From an uncultured Pelagibacteraceae bacterium (GTDB lineage Bacteria > Pseudomonadota > Alphaproteobacteria > Pelagibacterales > Pelagibacteraceae), in NCBI GenBank assembly GCA_902587515.1, contig CACILM010000005.1, forward strand, positions 26,516-90,515: a DNA stretch of 64,000 nt, written 5' to 3'. The notes below the pieces were generated by a model. The model had not been told where the DNA came from, did not search any database, and worked only from the letters and a program-made list of their open reading frames with translations. This document shows, piece after piece, positions 45,845-56,167 of this stretch. Position 1 is the stretch's first letter, and each line of letters starts with the position of its first letter. Made by a program: the position numbers and the translations under genes.

Positions 45845-48397
45845 ATGAAAAAAAAAATTATAATTACAGGTGGTCTTGGATATATAGGCACAGAGCTATG
45901 TAAGCTTTATTCAGGAGTGAGCTGGTATCACGAGATATTAATAATAGACAATAGGTTTATTTCAGAAAGAGTTAATCAATTGAGAAACTGGAATATGAAT
46001 TTTTTTCAAGGAGATATACTTGATAAAGAAATGGTTAAAAAGAATTTTAAAGATGCCGATGTCGTTCATCACTTGGCAGGTATTACTAATGTACCTAGAA
46101 CACAAAGTGAGTCAGTCAAATCTCATGATGAGAAAATATTGACTGTAGCAAAAGAAGGAACTAAAAATATATTAGACGCAATCAATGATAATTGTAAGAT
46201 TATTTTTCCCTCTACCCACGTAGTTTATGAAGGAATAGGTGAGGTTTTAAAAGATATAAAAGAGGAAGAAAAGACAAAACCAGTTTTAAGTTACTCTCAA
46301 TCTAAAGCAATAAATGAAAAACAAATCAAAGAGTCAAATAAGAACTTTGTTATTTTGAGACTTGGCTCTGTGTACGGTTATTCAACTGATACAATGCGAA
46401 CAGATATAATGCCGAATCTTTTTTCTAAAATATCTTCATTTAATGGAACAATAAAACTTTTTGCAGGAGGTCGACAGATAAAAAGTTTGGTTCCTTTGAT
46501 TGATGTCGCTAGATGTTTTAAATTTATGGAAGAAAATGAAAAAATTAATTCCGAAGTATTTAATTTAACTAAAGAGACATTAACTGTTAAAGAAGTTGCC
46601 CAAATTTGTAAAAAGCATAATCCAAAAGTAACACTCAAAGAAACAAATGATGAAGTTCCAAATCTAGGATTTTCATTATCGAATAAAAAATTAGTGAAAA
46701 CTGGATTTGAGTTTTTATATAATCTTGATCAAAATATAAAAGAGATGATTGAAAATTGGTCCAAACATGAAATAACTAAAGATTTAGAACATGTAAGGGA
46801 CGGAATAAATATTTTTAAAGATAAACGAGGGACCATAAGTAATCATGAGTTGCCGGAGCCCATAAATCTAATTGGACTTATAGAGTCAAAAAAAGGAACA
46901 ATGAGAGCCAATCATTATCATCCGCAACAAGAGCAAAAATGTTTGTTTACAAAAGGACAAATTATTGAAGTTTTTCAAGATGTAATAAATCCAAATGCTC
47001 CAAAAGTTACACAAGTAGTGAACGAGGGACAACTTTCTATAATCAAACCTAATGTTGCTCACACAATGGTATTTTCAAAAGATACGACTTTTTTAAATCT
47101 TGTTAGGGGCGAAAGAGATCATGAAAACTATGGTATCACTCATACGATTAAACATAATTTCGTAGATGAGAATGAAAAAAAACTACTATTAGAAAACTAT
47201 AAATTTGAATGTAGGTCTTGTGGAAATAGTAATTTAAAAAGAGTTGTTTCCTTAGGATATCAACCCTTAGCTAATAATCTATTAAAAAAATCTAATGAAA
47301 AATGTGAATTATATCCTCTAGAGGTAAATTATTGCGAACTATGTCATAACTGTCAATTGTCTGTTGCGGTAGATCCAAAAAAAATGTTTGCTAATTATTT
47401 ATATACATCATCTACCTCAAAAGTTTTCAGGGATCATTTTATTAACGCAGCAAAAAAATATTGCAAAGATTTAAAACTTAATAAAAAGAACTCGTATATA
47501 ATTGACATCGGAAGTAACGATGGCATAGCATTACAACCATTTTTAGACATGGGCTTTAAAAATTTACTGGGTATAGAGCCTGCAAAAAATCTTGCAAAAC
47601 TTGCTAACAAAAAAAAAATAAAAACATTAAACTTTTTTCTTGAAAAGCAAAATTTAAAAAAGATAAAAAAAAATGCCAATTTGATATTGGCGTCAAATGT
47701 ATTTGCTCATTCAGATAAATTAAAAGAGATGGCAGAATGTATGATAAATCTTTTAGCAAAGAATGGTACTATAATAATTGAAGTTCAATATCTAATGAAT
47801 ACTTTGAAAGATCTTACTTTTGATAATATTTATCATGAACATTATAATTATTGGTCATTAACATCTTTAGTAAATTTCTTTAAACAGTTTAACACAAAAA
47901 TTTTTAGATGCGAAAAAGTCGATACCCACGGTGGATCTTTAAGGATTTATGTAAGCAAAAATAATAAAATTAAAATTGAAAAAAGCGTTACTCAAACACT
48001 CAAAGAGGAAGAAAATTATGGAATTAAAAATTATAAAACTTATAAAGAATTTGGAGAAAGAGTTTATAAGATTAGAGAAAATGTAATTCAAAATATAAAA
48101 AAACTGAAAACTAAGAAAAAACAAATTATTGGCTATGGAGCTCCTGCGAAAGCGACAACAGCATTAAATTTTTTTGGAGTCTCTAATGAGATTGACTTTA
48201 TTGTTGAAGACAATAATCTTAAACATGGAAAATTTATTCCAGGAGTGAAAATACCTATAAAACCCAAATCAAAAATCAAAAATAAAAATAATTATTTAAT
48301 TGTTTTAGCTTGGAATTTTTATAAAGATATTAAAAAGAATAATGGAAATCTTTCAGAAAATTTTGTAAATATCAAAGATCTTGAGTTTAATAAATAA
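45845..48397 (+). CDS. Fusion: NAD-dependent sugar epimerase + cupin + C-methyltransferase
   Basis: This 850-residue protein joins three enzyme modules. Residues 1-310 are an extended SDR epimerase/dehydratase, with TGGLGYIGTEL for NAD(P) binding and YSQSK (Tyr150, Lys154) as catalytic pair. Residues about 318-440 form a cupin barrel (RANHYHPQQEQK with His357 and His359; NVAHTMVF with His406), like sugar isomerase or sugar-binding cupins. Residues about 454-850 match sugar C-methyltransferases: a zinc-binding part (CRSCG and CELCHNC) with LGYQPLANNLL, the SAM motif IDIGSNDGIALQPF, then a C-terminal domain with GYGAPAKATTALNFFG. The whole would make a branched or modified nucleotide sugar. Substrate and product are unknown. 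Normally these are separate proteins. Confidence 0.85.
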   Translation: MKKKIIITGGLGYIGTELCKLYSGVSWYHEILIIDNRFISERVNQLRNWNMNFFQGDILDKEMVKKNFKDADVVHHLAGITNVPRTQSESVKSHDEKILTVAKEGTKNILDAINDNCKIIFPSTHVVYEGIGEVLKDIKEEEKTKPVLSYSQSKAINEKQIKESNKNFVILRLGSVYGYSTDTMRTDIMPNLFSKISSFNGTIKLFAGGRQIKSLVPLIDVARCFKFMEENEKINSEVFNLTKETLTVKEVAQICKKHNPKVTLKETNDEVPNLGFSLSNKKLVKTGFEFLYNLDQNIKEMIENWSKHEITKDLEHVRDGINIFKDKRGTISNHELPEPINLIGLIESKKGTMRANHYHPQQEQKCLFTKGQIIEVFQDVINPNAPKVTQVVNEGQLSIIKPNVAHTMVFSKDTTFLNLVRGERDHENYGITHTIKHNFVDENEKKLLLENYKFECRSCGNSNLKRVVSLGYQPLANNLLKKSNEKCELYPLEVNYCELCHNCQLSVAVDPKKMFANYLYTSSTSKVFRDHFINAAKKYCKDLKLNKKNSYIIDIGSNDGIALQPFLDMGFKNLLGIEPAKNLAKLANKKKIKTLNFFLEKQNLKKIKKNANLILASNVFAHSDKLKEMAECMINLLAKNGTIIIEVQYLMNTLKDLTFDNIYHEHYNYWSLTSLVNFFKQFNTKIFRCEKVDTHGGSLRIYVSKNNKIKIEKSVTQTLKEEENYGIKNYKTYKEFGERVYKIRENVIQNIKKLKTKKKQIIGYGAPAKATTALNFFGVSNEIDFIVEDNNLKHGKFIPGVKIPIKPKSKIKNKNNYLIVLAWNFYKDIKKNNGNLSENFVNIKDLEFNK

Positions 48398-48920
48398 TTA
48401 ATAAATCTCTTATAATTTCAAAAATATTTCTTACACTTTCAAAAAAGTAATTTAAATAAAACTCTGTGACAGGAAATTTGTTTATTACAAAATCTTGCGC
48501 AAAATATAATAATCTAGTTAAAAAAATTGATAAAAAAATAAATAAAATTAAAGAATTATAAAATCCAAAAGAAACTTTTCCTTTTTCTTTTTTACTAAAT
48601 TTTTTTACAGGTTGTGTATCATTAATTTTAATACCATGCTTTTTTGCCAAATATTCGGGTGAGTATAAACTGATTTCTCTTTGTTTTTTTGGAGCAGTCT
48701 TTTTTACTTTTTTCGGTTTTTGTATTTTTTGTGGAACAGGCTGAAGTCTTGAAACTACCTTTTTTGGACGAGCAATAGATTGAGTTTTTTCAACTTCTTC
48801 CAACGGAAATTGTTTCCATTTATTTCCGCATGAGCCACATTGTACCATTCTTCCGGATGCAGTAATTGCGCTATCTGGAACAACAAATTTCTTACCACAT
48901 GAATTACATGTTAAAATCAT
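48387..48920 (-). CDS. Zinc-ribbon membrane protein of the MJ0042 type
   Basis: A 177-residue protein. The N-terminal zinc ribbon has Cys5, Cys8, Cys28 and Cys31 (TCNSCGKKF and VQCGSCGNKW), typical of MJ0042-type fingers. A lysine/proline-rich linker follows (about 50-115), then one hydrophobic segment (about 123-145) and a short tail. Such proteins are common in alphaproteobacteria, often annotated as zinc-ribbon or zinc finger-domain proteins, but their function is unknown. It overlaps the 3' end of the fusion gene by 11 nt and is divergent from tRNA-Val. Confidence 0.7.
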   Translation of the reverse strand: MILTCNSCGKKFVVPDSAITASGRMVQCGSCGNKWKQFPLEEVEKTQSIARPKKVVSRLQPVPQKIQKPKKVKKTAPKKQREISLYSPEYLAKKHGIKINDTQPVKKFSKKEKGKVSFGFYNSLILFIFLSIFLTRLLYFAQDFVINKFPVTEFYLNYFFESVRNIFEIIRDLLIIY

Positions 48921-49020
48921 ACAAATTCAATAATACTGCTATTTTTATAAATTACACTAGAAATTAAATACTTTTTTACTTTGCAAAGTTTTTATTGTAT
49001 ACCTCGATTTTATTTAATTA

Positions 49021-49096
49021 GGGCGGTTAGCTCAGTTGGTAGAGCATCTCGTTTACACCGAGAGGGTCATAGGTTCGAGTCCTTTACCGCCCACCA
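49021..49096 (+). tRNA. tRNA-Val (anticodon TAC)
   Basis: The acceptor GGGCGGT pairs with ACCGCCC. The D-arm is GCTC/GAGC. The anticodon stem TCTCG/CGAGA encloses TTTACAC with anticodon TAC. The T-arm is ATAGG-TTCGAGT-CCTTT, with one T-T mismatch. CCA is encoded at 49094-49096. Confidence 0.96.
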
Positions 49097-49098
49097 AA

Positions 49099-49137
49099 GG
49101 GGTATAGTTCAACTTGTTTAGAGCGCCTGCCTTTTGA
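49099..49137 (+). pseudogene. Truncated tRNA-Asp-like fragment
   Basis: The first 35 bases resemble the 5' half of the tRNA-Asp that lies 180 nt downstream. About four differences are seen, and GAGCGCCTGCCT is identical. Similarity stops in the anticodon stem: there is no matching 3' strand, no T-arm and no CCA. It is best read as a decayed partial duplication. The rest of the 181-nt spacer holds no gene that I can support. It includes a tandem TTGCACCAA pair (49250-49269) and a perfect TTGACA (49139-49144) without a usable -10. Confidence 0.6.
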
Positions 49138-49277
49138 GTTGACACTCTAAAACGGTACAAAACACCTCTTTACTAACTTATATAATTCTTTATATTGGCT
49201 GAGTGATCTTCAAAAGCTGGATCTTGAGCGGTGACAGAGTTCGAAAAAGTTGCACCAACTTTGCACCAAGGACGCCT

Positions 49278-49355
49278 GGGGGTGTAGCTCAGCTTGGTTA
49301 GAGCGCCTGCCTGTCACGCAGGAGGTCGCGGGTTCGAGTCCCGTCACTCCCGCCA
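49278..49355 (+). tRNA. tRNA-Asp (anticodon GTC)
   Basis: The acceptor GGGGGTG pairs with CACTCCC (one G-T pair). The anticodon stem CCTGC/GCAGG encloses CTGTCAC with anticodon GTC. The T-arm is GCGGG-TTCGAGT-CCCGT. The discriminator base is G, as required for aspartate, followed by CCA. A second CCA follows directly (49356-49358). Confidence 0.96.
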
Positions 49356-49358
49356 CCA

Positions 49359-49396
49359 GTTGATAATCATTTTCATCTAAAAAGTTTAAAATCAAC
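49359..49396 (+). other. Weak inverted repeat after tRNA-Asp
   Basis: GTTGAT (49359-49364) and ATCAAC (49391-49396) could pair across 26 nt directly after tRNA-Asp. The stem is short, the loop is long and no T-run follows, so it is a poor terminator. Nothing else is evident in this part of the spacer. Confidence 0.2.
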
Positions 49397-49449
49397 ATTT
49401 ATTCATCAACAAAAATGCTTCCTTCTGTCCTGTACTCTTTAGTGATAAA

Positions 49450-49501
49450 TGCTATAAATAAACATTATTAATATAAGAATCCTTAAACTACGGTATTAAG
49501 G
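49450..49501 (+). promoter_or_regulatory. Candidate nuo promoter and leader inverted repeat
   Basis: An extended -10 element TGC-TATAAA (49450-49458) has no clear -35. About 20 nt beyond it, CCTTAA (49481-49486) and TTAAGG (49496-49501) form a 6-bp inverted repeat with a 9-nt loop, 20 nt before nuoA. It may be an operator or a leader hairpin for the whole nuo operon. Confidence 0.35.
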
Positions 49502-49520
49502 TAGATATTAATAAAAAAAC

Positions 49521-49889
49521 ATGATTTACAATTTTTTATCAGACTATTTATCAATTATAATATTTTTATTTATAGCTTTATTCTTAAGCATCGGTTTTAT
49601 TTTAGCCAATTATTTAGCTTCACCCTCCAATCCCGATCCTGAAAAATTGTCAGCATATGAGTGTGGATTTGAGGCATTTGATGACTCGAGAATGGAATTT
49701 GATGTACGATTTTATTTAGTAGCAATTTTATTCATAATTTTTGATCTTGAAATTGCATTTCTTTTTCCCTGGGCAATTTCGCTTGGAAGCTTAGGCGCGC
49801 TTGGTTTTTGGTCAATGATGATTTTTTTAGGAATTCTTACCATTGGGTTCATTTATGAGTGGAAAAAAGGAGCTTTGGAATGGGAATAA
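49521..49889 (+). CDS. nuoA: NADH-quinone oxidoreductase subunit A
   Basis: A 122-residue membrane subunit of complex I with three transmembrane segments. The loop between the first two carries the conserved [20 protein letters not shown], which forms part of the quinone-entry region. It is the first gene of the 14-gene nuo operon; nuoB starts inside its last codons. Confidence 0.96.
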   Translation: MIYNFLSDYLSIIIFLFIALFLSIGFILANYLASPSNPDPEKLSAYECGFEAFDDSRMEFDVRFYLVAILFIIFDLEIAFLFPWAISLGSLGALGFWSMMIFLGILTIGFIYEWKKGALEWE

Positions 49890-50416
49890 AATTCAGTTTA
49901 CATCCAGAAAAAGAAAAGAAAATTCCAGAAGAATTTAAGGATCTAGCAAAAGATTTTGCAGAGAAAGGTTTCATAACAACTTCATCTGAAAATTTAATTA
50001 ATTGGGCTAGAACAGGTTCATTGCACTGGATGACTTTTGGTCTTGCCTGTTGTGCTGTTGAGATGATGCAAACTTCAATGCCAAGATATGATCTTGAGCG
50101 ATTTGGTGCAGCTCCAAGAGCTTCACCAAGACAATCAGATGTTATGATAGTAGCAGGAACATTGACCAACAAAATGGCTCCGGCTTTAAGAAAAGTTTAC
50201 GATCAAATGCCAGAGCCAAGATATGTTGTTTCTATGGGTAGCTGTGCAAATGGTGGTGGATATTACCATTATTCTTACTCAGTTGTCAGAGGTTGCGATA
50301 AAATTGTTCCAGTTGATATTTATATTCCAGGCTGCCCACCTTCAGCTGAGGCACTTTTATATGGAATTTTACAACTTCAAAAAAAAATTAGGAGAGAAGG
50401 AAATCTGCAAAGATAA
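49880..50416 (+). CDS. nuoB: NADH-quinone oxidoreductase subunit B
   Basis: The 178-residue subunit holds cluster N2, the last Fe-S cluster before quinone. Ligands are in [28 protein letters not shown] and [13 protein letters not shown]. The start at 49880 ([11 protein letters not shown]) is chosen because GGAG lies 7 nt before it; an ATG at 49859 would extend further into nuoA. The overlap with nuoA is 10 nt. Confidence 0.96.
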   Translation: MGIKFSLHPEKEKKIPEEFKDLAKDFAEKGFITTSSENLINWARTGSLHWMTFGLACCAVEMMQTSMPRYDLERFGAAPRASPRQSDVMIVAGTLTNKMAPALRKVYDQMPEPRYVVSMGSCANGGGYYHYSYSVVRGCDKIVPVDIYIPGCPPSAEALLYGILQLQKKIRREGNLQR

Positions 50417-50417
50417 T

Positions 50418-51032
50418 ATGATTGATATTTTAAAAAAATTAGAAATTTATTTAAACTCTGAGCTTTCAGTTAAAATTCGAAATTCTATAATTGAAAACAA
50501 CGAGTTACTAATAGAAGTTGACCAAAAGGATTTAATACAAGTTGTTCAATTTTTAAAATCTGATGAGAAATGTAAGTTCAGACAACTAATTGATATTGCA
50601 GGAGTTGATTACCCTTCAGATGAAAACCGATTTGAATTAGTATATCTATTTTTATCTCATGAAAATAATAATCGTATTAAACTTTCAACAAAATTTAAGA
50701 TAGATCAAATTATAAACTCAATTACAAAAATTTTTCCTTCAGCTAATTGGATGGAAAGAGAAGTTTTTGATATGTATGGTATTAAGTTTAAAAATCATCC
50801 TGATTTAAGAAGAATATTGACTGATTATGGTTTTAAAGGTCATCCTTTAAGAAAAGATTTCCCTCTGACTGGTTTTAATGAAGTTAGATATAGCGAAAAA
50901 GAAAAAAAGGTTATTTATGAGCCTGTAAAGCTGGAACAAAATTACAGAAATTTTGATTTTGAAAGTCCTTGGGAAGGAACATCATATTTAAAAGAAATAA
51001 AAAAAAAAGAAAAAGATGGTAAAAAAAACTAA
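50418..51032 (+). CDS. nuoC: NADH-quinone oxidoreductase subunit C
   Basis: A 204-residue hydrophilic subunit of the quinone-binding arm. The family block [20 protein letters not shown], followed by [19 protein letters not shown], is present. The longer open frame starting at 50223 lies inside nuoB and is not credible. The start at 50418 comes one base after the nuoB stop. It is separate from nuoD, unlike the E. coli fusion. Confidence 0.95.
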   Translation: MIDILKKLEIYLNSELSVKIRNSIIENNELLIEVDQKDLIQVVQFLKSDEKCKFRQLIDIAGVDYPSDENRFELVYLFLSHENNNRIKLSTKFKIDQIINSITKIFPSANWMEREVFDMYGIKFKNHPDLRRILTDYGFKGHPLRKDFPLTGFNEVRYSEKEKKVIYEPVKLEQNYRNFDFESPWEGTSYLKEIKKKEKDGKKN

Positions 51033-52191
51033 ATCACTAAATTTAAATTTTGGACCTCAACACCCGGCTGCACATGGTGTATTAAGGCTGATATTAGAAT
51101 TAGACGGTGAAGTTGTTGAAAAAGCCGATCCGCACATTGGATTATTGCATAGAGGAACTGAAAAACTAATAGAGCAAAAAACATACACCCAAGCATTACC
51201 TTATTTCGATCGTTTAGATTATGTTGCTCCAATGAATCAGGAACATGCATTTGCTTTAGCAGCTGAAAAATTGCTTAAAATAGAAGTACCAATTAGAGCA
51301 AAGTACATAAGAGTTATTTTTTGTGAAATTGGCAGAATTTTAAGTCATATATTGAACGTTACTACACAAGCTTTAGATGTTGGTGCATTAACACCATCTT
51401 TATGGGGTTTTGAAGAACGAGAAACCTTAATGACTTTTTATGAGCGAGCCTCAGGATCAAGATTACATGCTAATTATTTCAGAACAGGTGGAGTACACCA
51501 AGATATACCAATTAAGTTAGTAGATGATATTGAAAAATTTTGTAAATCATTTCCAAAAATTATTGATGATCTTGAAAGTTTATTAACTGATAATCGTATT
51601 TTTAAACAACGGAACGTAGAAATTGGAGTGGTTTCTAAACAGGAAGCTTTAGATCATAGTTTTTCAGGGGTAATGTTACGAGGATCCGGAGTGCCCTGGG
51701 ATTTAAGAAGATCTCAACCTTACGAAATATATAACGAGTTAGATTTTAGAATTCCAATTGGAAAAAATGGAGATTGTTACGATCGTTACTTATGTAGAAT
51801 AGAGGAAATGAGAGAAAGTGTGAAAATAATCTTACAATGCATTGAAAGACTACCAAAAGGTCCAGTAAAATCTGTAGATGGAAAAATTTCTCCTCCAAAT
51901 AGAGATGATTTGAAACAATCTATGGAGGCTTTAATTCATCATTTTAAATTATTCACTGAAGGATACAGGGTCCCAAAAGGAGATGTATACACAGCAGTTG
52001 AGGCTCCAAAAGGCGAATTTGGAGTTTATTTAATATCAGATGGTAGCAATAAACCTTATAGATGTAAAATTAGAGCACCAGGTTTCTCACATCTTCAAGC
52101 AATGGACTATTTAATTCGAGGTCACATGTTAGCTGATGTTCCAGCTGTATTAGGATCTCTAGATATTGTTTTCGGAGAGGTGGATAGATGA
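51016..52191 (+). CDS. nuoD: NADH-quinone oxidoreductase subunit D
   Basis: This 391-residue subunit forms the quinone site with NuoB. It shows [15 protein letters not shown] with the quinone-ligand His, [25 protein letters not shown] and the C-terminal DIVFGEVDR. It overlaps nuoC by 17 nt and nuoE by 4 nt. Confidence 0.97.
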   Translation: MVKKTKSLNLNFGPQHPAAHGVLRLILELDGEVVEKADPHIGLLHRGTEKLIEQKTYTQALPYFDRLDYVAPMNQEHAFALAAEKLLKIEVPIRAKYIRVIFCEIGRILSHILNVTTQALDVGALTPSLWGFEERETLMTFYERASGSRLHANYFRTGGVHQDIPIKLVDDIEKFCKSFPKIIDDLESLLTDNRIFKQRNVEIGVVSKQEALDHSFSGVMLRGSGVPWDLRRSQPYEIYNELDFRIPIGKNGDCYDRYLCRIEEMRESVKIILQCIERLPKGPVKSVDGKISPPNRDDLKQSMEALIHHFKLFTEGYRVPKGDVYTAVEAPKGEFGVYLISDGSNKPYRCKIRAPGFSHLQAMDYLIRGHMLADVPAVLGSLDIVFGEVDR

Positions 52192-52793
52192 GTTTAAAAA
52201 AAGTGCACGACGAACAACCAAAAGAATTCAAATTTTCAAATGAAAATTTAAAAAAAGCTGAGGAGATTCTAAAAAAATATCCTGAAAAAAATAAGAAAAG
52301 TGCAGTGATGCCGTTTCTTTACTTAGCTCAAAGGCAAAATAATAACTGGATACCTTTAGCTGCTATGAAATATATAGCCAATTTTTTATCAATGCCATAT
52401 ATATCGGTTTATGAGGTAGCTACTTTCTATACAATGTATAATTTAGCACCTGTAGGGAAACATTTCATTCAAGTATGCACAACTACACCATGTTTAATAC
52501 GTGGAGCAGATAAAATAGTTAAACTATGTAAAGAAAAAATTTCTCCTAAACAAAATGAATTATCCAAATCAGGAAACTGTTCTTGGATGGAGGTAGAATG
52601 TTTGGGTGCATGCGTCAGCGCACCAATGATACAGATTAACGATGATTATTACGAAGATCTTGATGAAAAAAGCGCAAAAAATATTTTGGATTCATTAATA
52701 GAGGATAAACCTTTAAAACCAGGTTCTTACAGAGGAAGAGCAAATACATCTCCTGAAAAGAAACAGATCATTAATGGAGAAAATCATGCTTAA
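52188..52793 (+). CDS. nuoE: NADH-quinone oxidoreductase subunit E
   Basis: A 201-residue thioredoxin-like 2Fe-2S protein of the NADH module. Cluster ligands are in [12 protein letters not shown] and [12 protein letters not shown]. The N-terminal helical part includes [17 protein letters not shown] tail of about 35 residues extends past the fold. It overlaps nuoF by 8 nt. Confidence 0.95.
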   Translation: MSLKKVHDEQPKEFKFSNENLKKAEEILKKYPEKNKKSAVMPFLYLAQRQNNNWIPLAAMKYIANFLSMPYISVYEVATFYTMYNLAPVGKHFIQVCTTTPCLIRGADKIVKLCKEKISPKQNELSKSGNCSWMEVECLGACVSAPMIQINDDYYEDLDEKSAKNILDSLIEDKPLKPGSYRGRANTSPEKKQIINGENHA

Positions 52794-54117
52794 AAAAGAG
52801 AATAAAATCTTTAAAAACTTGTATAACGAACTTGGCTGGGAAATTGAAAACTCAATTAAAAGAGACGACTGGAAAGATACTAAAAAAATAATCTCAAGAG
52901 GAAGAGATTGGATAATTAGTGAGATTAAAGTATCCGAGCTGAGAGGAAGAGGTGGAGCTGGTTTTTCAACAGGTTTAAAATGGTCCTTTGCTCCCAAGGA
53001 AGTTGGTTCAAGACCACATTACTTAGTGATAAATGCTGACGAGTCCGAACCAGGCACTTGTAAAGATAGAGACATTTTAAGATTTGAACCCCAAAAATTA
53101 ATTGAAGGATGTTTAATAGCTGGTTTTGCCGTAAATGCTCATATTTGTTATATTTATATTAGAGGTGAATATTTTAATGAGGGTAAAAGATTACAAGTTG
53201 CAATTGATCAGGCCTACGAAAAAGGTTACTTAGGAAAAAATGCATGTGGCTCTGGTTGGGATTTTGATATTCATATTCATTATGGAGCTGGGGCTTATAT
53301 TTGTGGAGAAGAAACTGCGTTATTAGAAAGTATAGAAGGAAATAAAGGCCAACCAAGACTTAAACCTCCTTTCCCTGCTCTAGTAGGTTTATATGGTTGT
53401 CCTACAATAGTAAACAACGTTGAAACTATTGCTGTTGTACCAACAATTTTAAGAAGAGGGGGCAAATGGTTTGCATCAATAGGAAAACCAAAAAATACTG
53501 GAACAAAAATATTCTGCATATCTGGAAACGTAAACTCTCCTTGTAATGTAGAGGAGGAAATGGGGATACCTCTAAAAGATTTAATTGAAAAACATGCTGG
53601 GGGTGTTGTCGGAGGTTGGGAAAATCTTCAAGCGGTAATTCCAGGAGGCTCATCAATGCCGTTATTATCAAAAAAAATCTGCGATACTATCACTATGGAT
53701 TTTGACTCTTTGTTAGAAAATAAAAGTGGTTTAGGGACGGCTGGGGTAGTCGTAATCAATAAAGACCAAGATATAATTTCTTGCATGGCAAGGATTGCTA
53801 GATTTTATAAACATGAAAGCTGCGGACAATGCACACCTTGTAGAGAAGGAGCAGGATGGATGTGGAGAATACTTGATAGAGTAGAAAAAAGAAAAGCAAC
53901 TTTTAGTGATATTGAACTGTTATCTGATGTTACAAAACAAATAGAGGGTCATACAATTTGTGCATTTGGTGAGGGTTCTGCTTGGCCAGTTCAGGGTTTG
54001 TTAAGACATTTTAGAAAAGAAATTGAAAGTAGATGCAGAGAGGAACCTTTGATTAAAAAGAAAACTAACAACCCTTATTTAGTTGATCAACATCTTTTGG
54101 AGAACAAGAATGCCTAA
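52786..54117 (+). CDS. nuoF: NADH-quinone oxidoreductase subunit F
   Basis: The 443-residue NADH- and FMN-binding subunit. The NADH-binding loop is [18 protein letters not shown] contacts are in [15 protein letters not shown] and [17 protein letters not shown], and the 4Fe-4S ligands are in [12 protein letters not shown] plus GHTICAFG. The start at 52786 is preferred because GGAGA lies 5 nt before it; an in-frame ATG at 52774 adds four residues. Confidence 0.97.
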   Translation: MLKKENKIFKNLYNELGWEIENSIKRDDWKDTKKIISRGRDWIISEIKVSELRGRGGAGFSTGLKWSFAPKEVGSRPHYLVINADESEPGTCKDRDILRFEPQKLIEGCLIAGFAVNAHICYIYIRGEYFNEGKRLQVAIDQAYEKGYLGKNACGSGWDFDIHIHYGAGAYICGEETALLESIEGNKGQPRLKPPFPALVGLYGCPTIVNNVETIAVVPTILRRGGKWFASIGKPKNTGTKIFCISGNVNSPCNVEEEMGIPLKDLIEKHAGGVVGGWENLQAVIPGGSSMPLLSKKICDTITMDFDSLLENKSGLGTAGVVVINKDQDIISCMARIARFYKHESCGQCTPCREGAGWMWRILDRVEKRKATFSDIELLSDVTKQIEGHTICAFGEGSAWPVQGLLRHFRKEIESRCREEPLIKKKTNNPYLVDQHLLENKNA

Positions 54118-56167
54118 AATTACTATTAACGGAAAAGAAATAGAATTTGAGAAAGGTATGACAGTTCTTCAGGCATGTGAGCTTGCTGACGTAGAAATTC
54201 CAAGATTTTGCTACCATGAAAAATTATCTATAGCCGGAAATTGCAGGATGTGTTTAGTTGAAATGGAAAAATCTGCAAAACCTATAGCATCATGTGCAAT
54301 GCCAGCAGCCGAGGGCATGAATATTAAAACAAACACTCCTTTTGTTGAAAAAGCTAGAAAGGGTGTGATGGAATTTTTATTAGCTAATCATCCTTTAGAC
54401 TGTCCGGTTTGCGACCAAGGTGGTGAATGTGATCTTCAAGATCAATCAATGTACTACGGAGTTGATAAATCAAGATTTGTAGAAAATAAGAGACAAGTCA
54501 AAGAAAAATACATGGGCCCACTAATAAAAACTCAAATGACGAGATGTATACATTGCACAAGGTGTGTGAGGTTTGCGACAGAAGTCGCAGGCGTTCCTGA
54601 AATAGGGGCAATAGGAAGAGGCGAGAATATGGAAATAACTACATATTTAGAAAAAGCTATGGAGTCAGAACTTTCTGCAAATGTTATAGATTTATGTCCA
54701 GTGGGAGCCCTTACTTCAAAACCGTATGCTTTTGAAGCTCGACCTTGGGAACTTAAAAAAACTGAAAGTGTAGACGTAATGGATGCAGTTGGCTCAAATA
54801 TTAGAGTTGATACTTATAATTGGGAAGTTAAAAGAATATTACCAAGATTGAATAACGATGTTAACGAAGAATGGATTTCAGATAAAACAAGATATTCATG
54901 TGATGGCTTATTAAAACAAAGGCTAGATGTGCCATACATAAAAAAAAATAACAAACTTCAAAAATCTAACTGGGATGAAGCTGTCTCAATTTTGGTAGAG
55001 AAAATTAAAACATTAAATCCAGATGAAATAGGCGGCCATATCGGTGATATGGTAAATTTAGAAAACGCCTTAAGCTTTAAAAAATTTTTCTCTGTTATTA
55101 AAAGTAACAATTTGGAATTTAGAGAAAAAAATTTTTTTATAGACCCATCTGAAAAAAGCAACTATATATTTAATTCTTCAATAAAGGGCATAGAAAAGTC
55201 CGATTTAATACTATTAATTGGAACAAATCCTAGACATGAAGCAACAATGCTTAACGCAAGAATTCGAAAAGTTTATGCACAAAAAAAAGTTCCAATTTAC
55301 TCAATAGGAAATCCAGGTGACCTCACATACGATTATACTATTATTGGAAATAATACAGATGATATTAAGAAAATATTGAGCAATGAATCAAATTTTTCAA
55401 AAATATTATCTTCCTCAAAAAAACCTGTAATTATAATTGGAGAGTCAGCTTTAGAGTTAAAAAGTGGAAAATATTTAATTGAAGGCTTTAAAAAATTTTT
55501 AAAAAATAATAACTTTATTAATAAAGATTGGAATGCGTTTAACTTTTTACCTCAAAACGCCTCAACTGTTGGCTTAATAGACTTAAAAATAATATCTAAA
55601 GATGAAGATAAAAGAAATTCATTTTTTGAGAAATTAAAAAATAATCAATTCAAGTTATTATACCTTTTAGGGTCTGATAATTTAGACATAAAAAAAAATA
55701 ATGAGTTTATTGTTTACCAAGGAAGTCACGGCGATAGAGGGGCTGAAATAGCAGACTTAATTCTCCCAAGCGCTGCTTTTACAGAACAAAACGGTCTTTA
55801 TGAAAATCTTGAGGGAAGAGTGCAAGAATGCAAAAAAGCCTCTTACCCTATAGGAGAAGCCCTAGAAGATTGGAAGATATTAAATTTAATATTGAAAGCT
55901 TTAGGAAAAAATGAAAACTTATTAAATTTTGACTCTTTGAGAAAAGAAGTCTTAAAATCAATTCCAAATTTTTCAAAATTAAATGAATTACCCAATTTTA
56001 AAGATTGCGAATTAATTAATACATCTCCCTACTTTGAAAAAGAGGAAGTTAATATAAAAGAATTGGATTATTTTTTTACGAACGCTATTTCAAGAGCCTC
56101 GAAGACGATGAGTGAATGTAGACAGATCAAGCTTACTTCAAAAAAAACTGGCACAGATAATTTATGA
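54110..56167 (+). CDS. nuoG: NADH-quinone oxidoreductase subunit G
   Basis: This 685-residue subunit carries several Fe-S clusters of the peripheral arm. The N-terminal ferredoxin domain has [20 protein letters not shown]. The His-Cys cluster is in [21 protein letters not shown] 4Fe-4S set is in [11 protein letters not shown] with DLCPVGAL. The rest is a molybdopterin-oxidoreductase-like domain that has lost its cofactor role. The start at 54110 has GGAG 7 nt upstream and overlaps nuoF by 8 nt. Confidence 0.96.
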   Translation: MPKITINGKEIEFEKGMTVLQACELADVEIPRFCYHEKLSIAGNCRMCLVEMEKSAKPIASCAMPAAEGMNIKTNTPFVEKARKGVMEFLLANHPLDCPVCDQGGECDLQDQSMYYGVDKSRFVENKRQVKEKYMGPLIKTQMTRCIHCTRCVRFATEVAGVPEIGAIGRGENMEITTYLEKAMESELSANVIDLCPVGALTSKPYAFEARPWELKKTESVDVMDAVGSNIRVDTYNWEVKRILPRLNNDVNEEWISDKTRYSCDGLLKQRLDVPYIKKNNKLQKSNWDEAVSILVEKIKTLNPDEIGGHIGDMVNLENALSFKKFFSVIKSNNLEFREKNFFIDPSEKSNYIFNSSIKGIEKSDLILLIGTNPRHEATMLNARIRKVYAQKKVPIYSIGNPGDLTYDYTIIGNNTDDIKKILSNESNFSKILSSSKKPVIIIGESALELKSGKYLIEGFKKFLKNNNFINKDWNAFNFLPQNASTVGLIDLKIISKDEDKRNSFFEKLKNNQFKLLYLLGSDNLDIKKNNEFIVYQGSHGDRGAEIADLILPSAAFTEQNGLYENLEGRVQECKKASYPIGEALEDWKILNLILKALGKNENLLNFDSLRKEVLKSIPNFSKLNELPNFKDCELINTSPYFEKEEVNIKELDYFFTNAISRASKTMSECRQIKLTSKKTGTDNL

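Noticed and set aside
45793..45891. N-terminal extension of the GT17-like protein
   Set aside because: It would overlap the start of the divergent fusion gene, and its hydrophobic residues do not match the family.
49139..49144. Perfect TTGACA between tRNA-Val and tRNA-Asp as a promoter
   Set aside because: No -10 hexamer lies at 15-19 nt; the nearest TATAAT is 36 nt away.
49250..49269. Tandem TTGCACCAA as a phage attachment site or CRISPR-like repeat
   Set aside because: There are only two copies, with no integrase gene or matching distant copy recognised in the window. It is mentioned only as part of the tRNA spacer.
49210..49398. Open frame of 62 codons on the minus strand containing GVTGLEPATS
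   Set aside because: It is the antisense translation of tRNA-Asp. This peptide is a well-known false prediction across tRNA genes.
50223..50417. Longer nuoC with 65 extra N-terminal residues
   Set aside because: The extension lies inside nuoB in another frame and has no resemblance to NuoC. The ATG after the nuoB stop fits.
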